7,829 nt of DNA from Polyangiaceae bacterium (GTDB lineage: Bacteria; Myxococcota; Polyangia; Polyangiales; Polyangiaceae). This document shows, one piece after another, positions 6,409-7,829 of this stretch. Position numbers and translations under genes: made by a program. How positions within the stretch are numbered: position 1 is the first letter of the stretch; every line of letters begins with the position of its first letter. The notes beneath the pieces were generated by a model. It was not told the DNA's origin and ran no database searches. It saw only the letters and a program-made list of their open reading frames with translations. The DNA lies in NCBI GenBank assembly GCA_025936205.1, contig JAICTU010000437.1, positions 1-7,829 on the forward strand, written 5' to 3'.

Positions 6409-7829
6409 CTACCTCGAGGGCGCGCCGGTGAAGCGCGCCGTCGCCGTGTCCCAGCGCGCCTGAGCAGCATTCGCTGCCCACCAGGCCTGGAGCTGTTGCA
6501 GCGCTTGCTGGGCCGCCCCGTCCGTCGGAGCCGGGGGCGCCTGCCCGGCGAAGGCGAGCGCCTGCTGCAGGGCCTGGGCGCGCACCAGCTGGGCGTCGGC
6601 GTCCTTGGCCAGCCCGATCAGCGCGCTCATGCCCTTTTGCCCGCCGCAGCGCACCAGGGCCACGGCCTGGCGCAGCTGCACCCACTCATCCTGCCCCGGC
6701 TGCGCCAGCGCTGCCTCGAGCGCCGGCACGGACTCGGCGCGGCCCAGCGCGCCGAGCGCCTCCGCTGCCTTCTCCTTCACTGCGTCGGCGGGGTCCTGCA
6801 GGGCCTGGGTGAGCGCGGGCAGAACCGCAGGATCGCCCGACTTGCCAAGCTGCTCCGCGGCGCTGGCGCGCACGTTGTCGTGCTCGTCCGCGAGCGCGCT
6901 CAGCAGATCTTGCCGTGAGCCCCCGAGCCCGTGCTCCGGGGTGCCGTGGCTGTGCTCGGGGGCATGCTCGGCGCCACCCGGCTCGGCGGCGAGGGCTTCC
7001 CTCTCCGCCAGCTCGTGCTGCGCGCGACCCGCGCGCAGGAACGCGGTCAGCCCGAAGCCCAGCGCACACAGCGCGGCGCCGCCCCCCGCGAAGCGCACCA
7101 GCGCGAGCGCCGGCCGCGGCGATCGCCGCACGCTGAACACCACCCCGGAGCCGACCAGGATCGCGGCGAAGATGCAGGAGATGGCCGGCGCCGGTGGCCA
7201 GTCCATGCCGTACGACAACATCAGCCCACCGATCGTGGCCAGGATGCCGCAACCCCAGCCCACGAGCAGCCTCGCACGCACGCCCGTGGCGAACATCGCC
7301 CCGCAGACCGCGGGCGCGATCAGCAGGATGAACACCAGGAGCACGCCAGCGATGCGCACCGACGAGGTGATCACCACCGCGAACGAGAGGTAGAACGAGA
7401 AGTCCCACCAGCGCACGCGCAGACCGCGCCGTTCCGCGCCCTCGCGATCGAACGAGACCTCGAGCAGAGGGCGCCGGAAGACCCAGTGGAACACGCCGAT
7501 CGCGCCGTAGAAGATGGCGGCCTGGATCACCTCCTTGGACGACACCACCAGGATGCTGCCGGCCATGATGTCGCGCAGGTGCTCGGCGCCGTGGGGGTTC
7601 TCGGCGGAGAGCAAGATCGCTCCCGCCGAGGCCACGGCGAAGGTGAGCCCGATGATCGCCTCCTGCGGCACGCGATTGTCCGGCAAGCGCGCCACCGAGA
7701 AGAACCAGGCTCCCCCCACCGCGAACAGCAGCGACACGTAGTACGTGATCGGGTCGCTCATCTCATAGCCGTAGAGAAAGGCCACGGTGCTGCCGAGCGC
7801 GGCCACCTGGGCCAGCGCCAGGTCGACGA
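6409..7829 (-). CDS. ABC-3 family metal transporter permease fused to a HEAT-repeat domain (5' end outside window)
   Basis: The frame is open to the right edge, so the start lies beyond it; 472 residues are visible. They begin VDLALAQVAALGS, a conserved internal stretch of ZnuB/MntB-type permeases, so only about the first helices are missing. The ABC-3 core runs to about residue 235, with PQEAIIGLTFAVASA (54-68), PHGAEHLRDIMAGSILVVSS (78-97), RGLRVRWWDFSFYLSF (134-149) and SSVRIAGVLLVFILLIAPAV (155-174). These permeases carry Zn, Mn or Fe across the inner membrane with an ATPase and a binding protein, neither visible here. After the core come an extra hydrophobic helix (about 243-264), a His-rich linker (H288, H292, H294, H299 in HAPEHSHGTPEH), and three to four HEAT-like helical repeats (about 307-410; DNVRASAAEQLGKSGD, AVKEKAAEALGALG). 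The tail is Ala/Gln-rich. It is first in the visible minus-strand gene run, and its stop is 8 bases from the cytochrome gene. Confidence 0.87.
   Translation of the reverse strand, partial: VDLALAQVAALGSTVAFLYGYEMSDPITYYVSLLFAVGGAWFFSVARLPDNRVPQEAIIGLTFAVASAGAILLSAENPHGAEHLRDIMAGSILVVSSKEVIQAAIFYGAIGVFHWVFRRPLLEVSFDREGAERRGLRVRWWDFSFYLSFAVVITSSVRIAGVLLVFILLIAPAVCGAMFATGVRARLLVGWGCGILATIGGLMLSYGMDWPPAPAISCIFAAILVGSGVVFSVRRSPRPALALVRFAGGGAALCALGFGLTAFLRAGRAQHELAEREALAAEPGGAEHAPEHSHGTPEHGLGGSRQDLLSALADEHDNVRASAAEQLGKSGDPAVLPALTQALQDPADAVKEKAAEALGALGRAESVPALEAALAQPGQDEWVQLRQAVALVRCGGQKGMSALIGLAKDADAQLVRAQALQQALAFAGQAPPAPTDGAAQQALQQLQAWWAANAAQARWDTATARFTGAPSR
6412..6415 (-). promoter_or_regulatory. 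Ribosome binding site for the cytochrome-rhodanese gene
   Basis: Minus-strand GAGG lies 11 bases before the ATG at 6400, immediately before the TAG stop (6411-6409) of the permease-HEAT gene. It is the only purine-rich match near this start. Its position supports co-transcription and translational coupling of the two genes. Confidence 0.5.

Noticed and set aside
6401..6685. Upstream extension of the cytochrome-rhodanese gene to base 6685
   Set aside because: The extension is a Gly/Arg-rich shadow of the HEAT domain and would bury the signal peptide in the middle of the protein.
7804..7806. GTG at 7806 as the start of the permease
   Set aside because: The frame continues to the edge and codes for VDLALAQ, which belongs to the conserved ABC-3 core, so the GTG is an internal valine codon.

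Overview
The window is high-GC (roughly 68-70% by eye), gene-dense DNA of about 7.8 kb. It holds seven protein-coding genes, two of them cut by the window edges, and no RNA gene, CRISPR array, transposon or phage module that I can see. A fibro-slime domain flanked by DUF4215 Cys-rich repeats, together with the Ala/Pro-rich high-GC coding style, points to Myxococcota (a myxobacterium-like 'delta-proteobacterium'). This placement is inference from gene content, not a phylogenetic result.

Layout, left to right. (1) Bases 1-1608, plus strand: 3' part of a secreted Cys-rich fibro-slime/DUF4215 protein, with a strong GC hairpin just behind it. (2) 1702-2514, plus: a DUF5131 (phage Gp37/Gp68-type) three-cysteine protein. 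(3) 2496-3578, minus: a class I DAHP synthase (first step of the shikimate pathway). Its 3' end overlaps the end of gene 2 by 19 bases, and a hairpin straddles the overlap. (4) 3660-4532, plus: glutamate racemase MurI, divergent from the DAHP synthase across an 81-base spacer. (5) 4546-5148, minus: an unrecognised predicted lipoprotein. (6) 5243-6400, minus: an exported diheme cytochrome c fused to a rhodanese domain. (7) 6409 to the right edge, minus: an ABC-3-family metal transporter permease with an extra transmembrane segment, a His-rich linker and a C-terminal HEAT-repeat domain. No gap exceeds 94 bases.

How the genes relate. The left half is a collection of independent genes: a surface protein, an orphan DUF5131 protein, aromatic amino-acid entry and peptidoglycan D-glutamate supply. 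The right half is a probable minus-strand operon entering from beyond the right edge: metal-ABC permease-HEAT, then 8 bases, then diheme cytochrome-rhodanese, then 94 bases, then the lipoprotein. Every predicted product of this operon is membrane-bound, exported or lipid-anchored, so it may be an envelope metal/redox module. That functional link is inference.

The most unusual items are the permease-His linker-HEAT fusion, the cytochrome-rhodanese fusion beside it, and a Cys-stapled helical hairpin inserted into the middle of the fibro-slime domain with its CX3C pairs placed symmetrically about a Pro turn.
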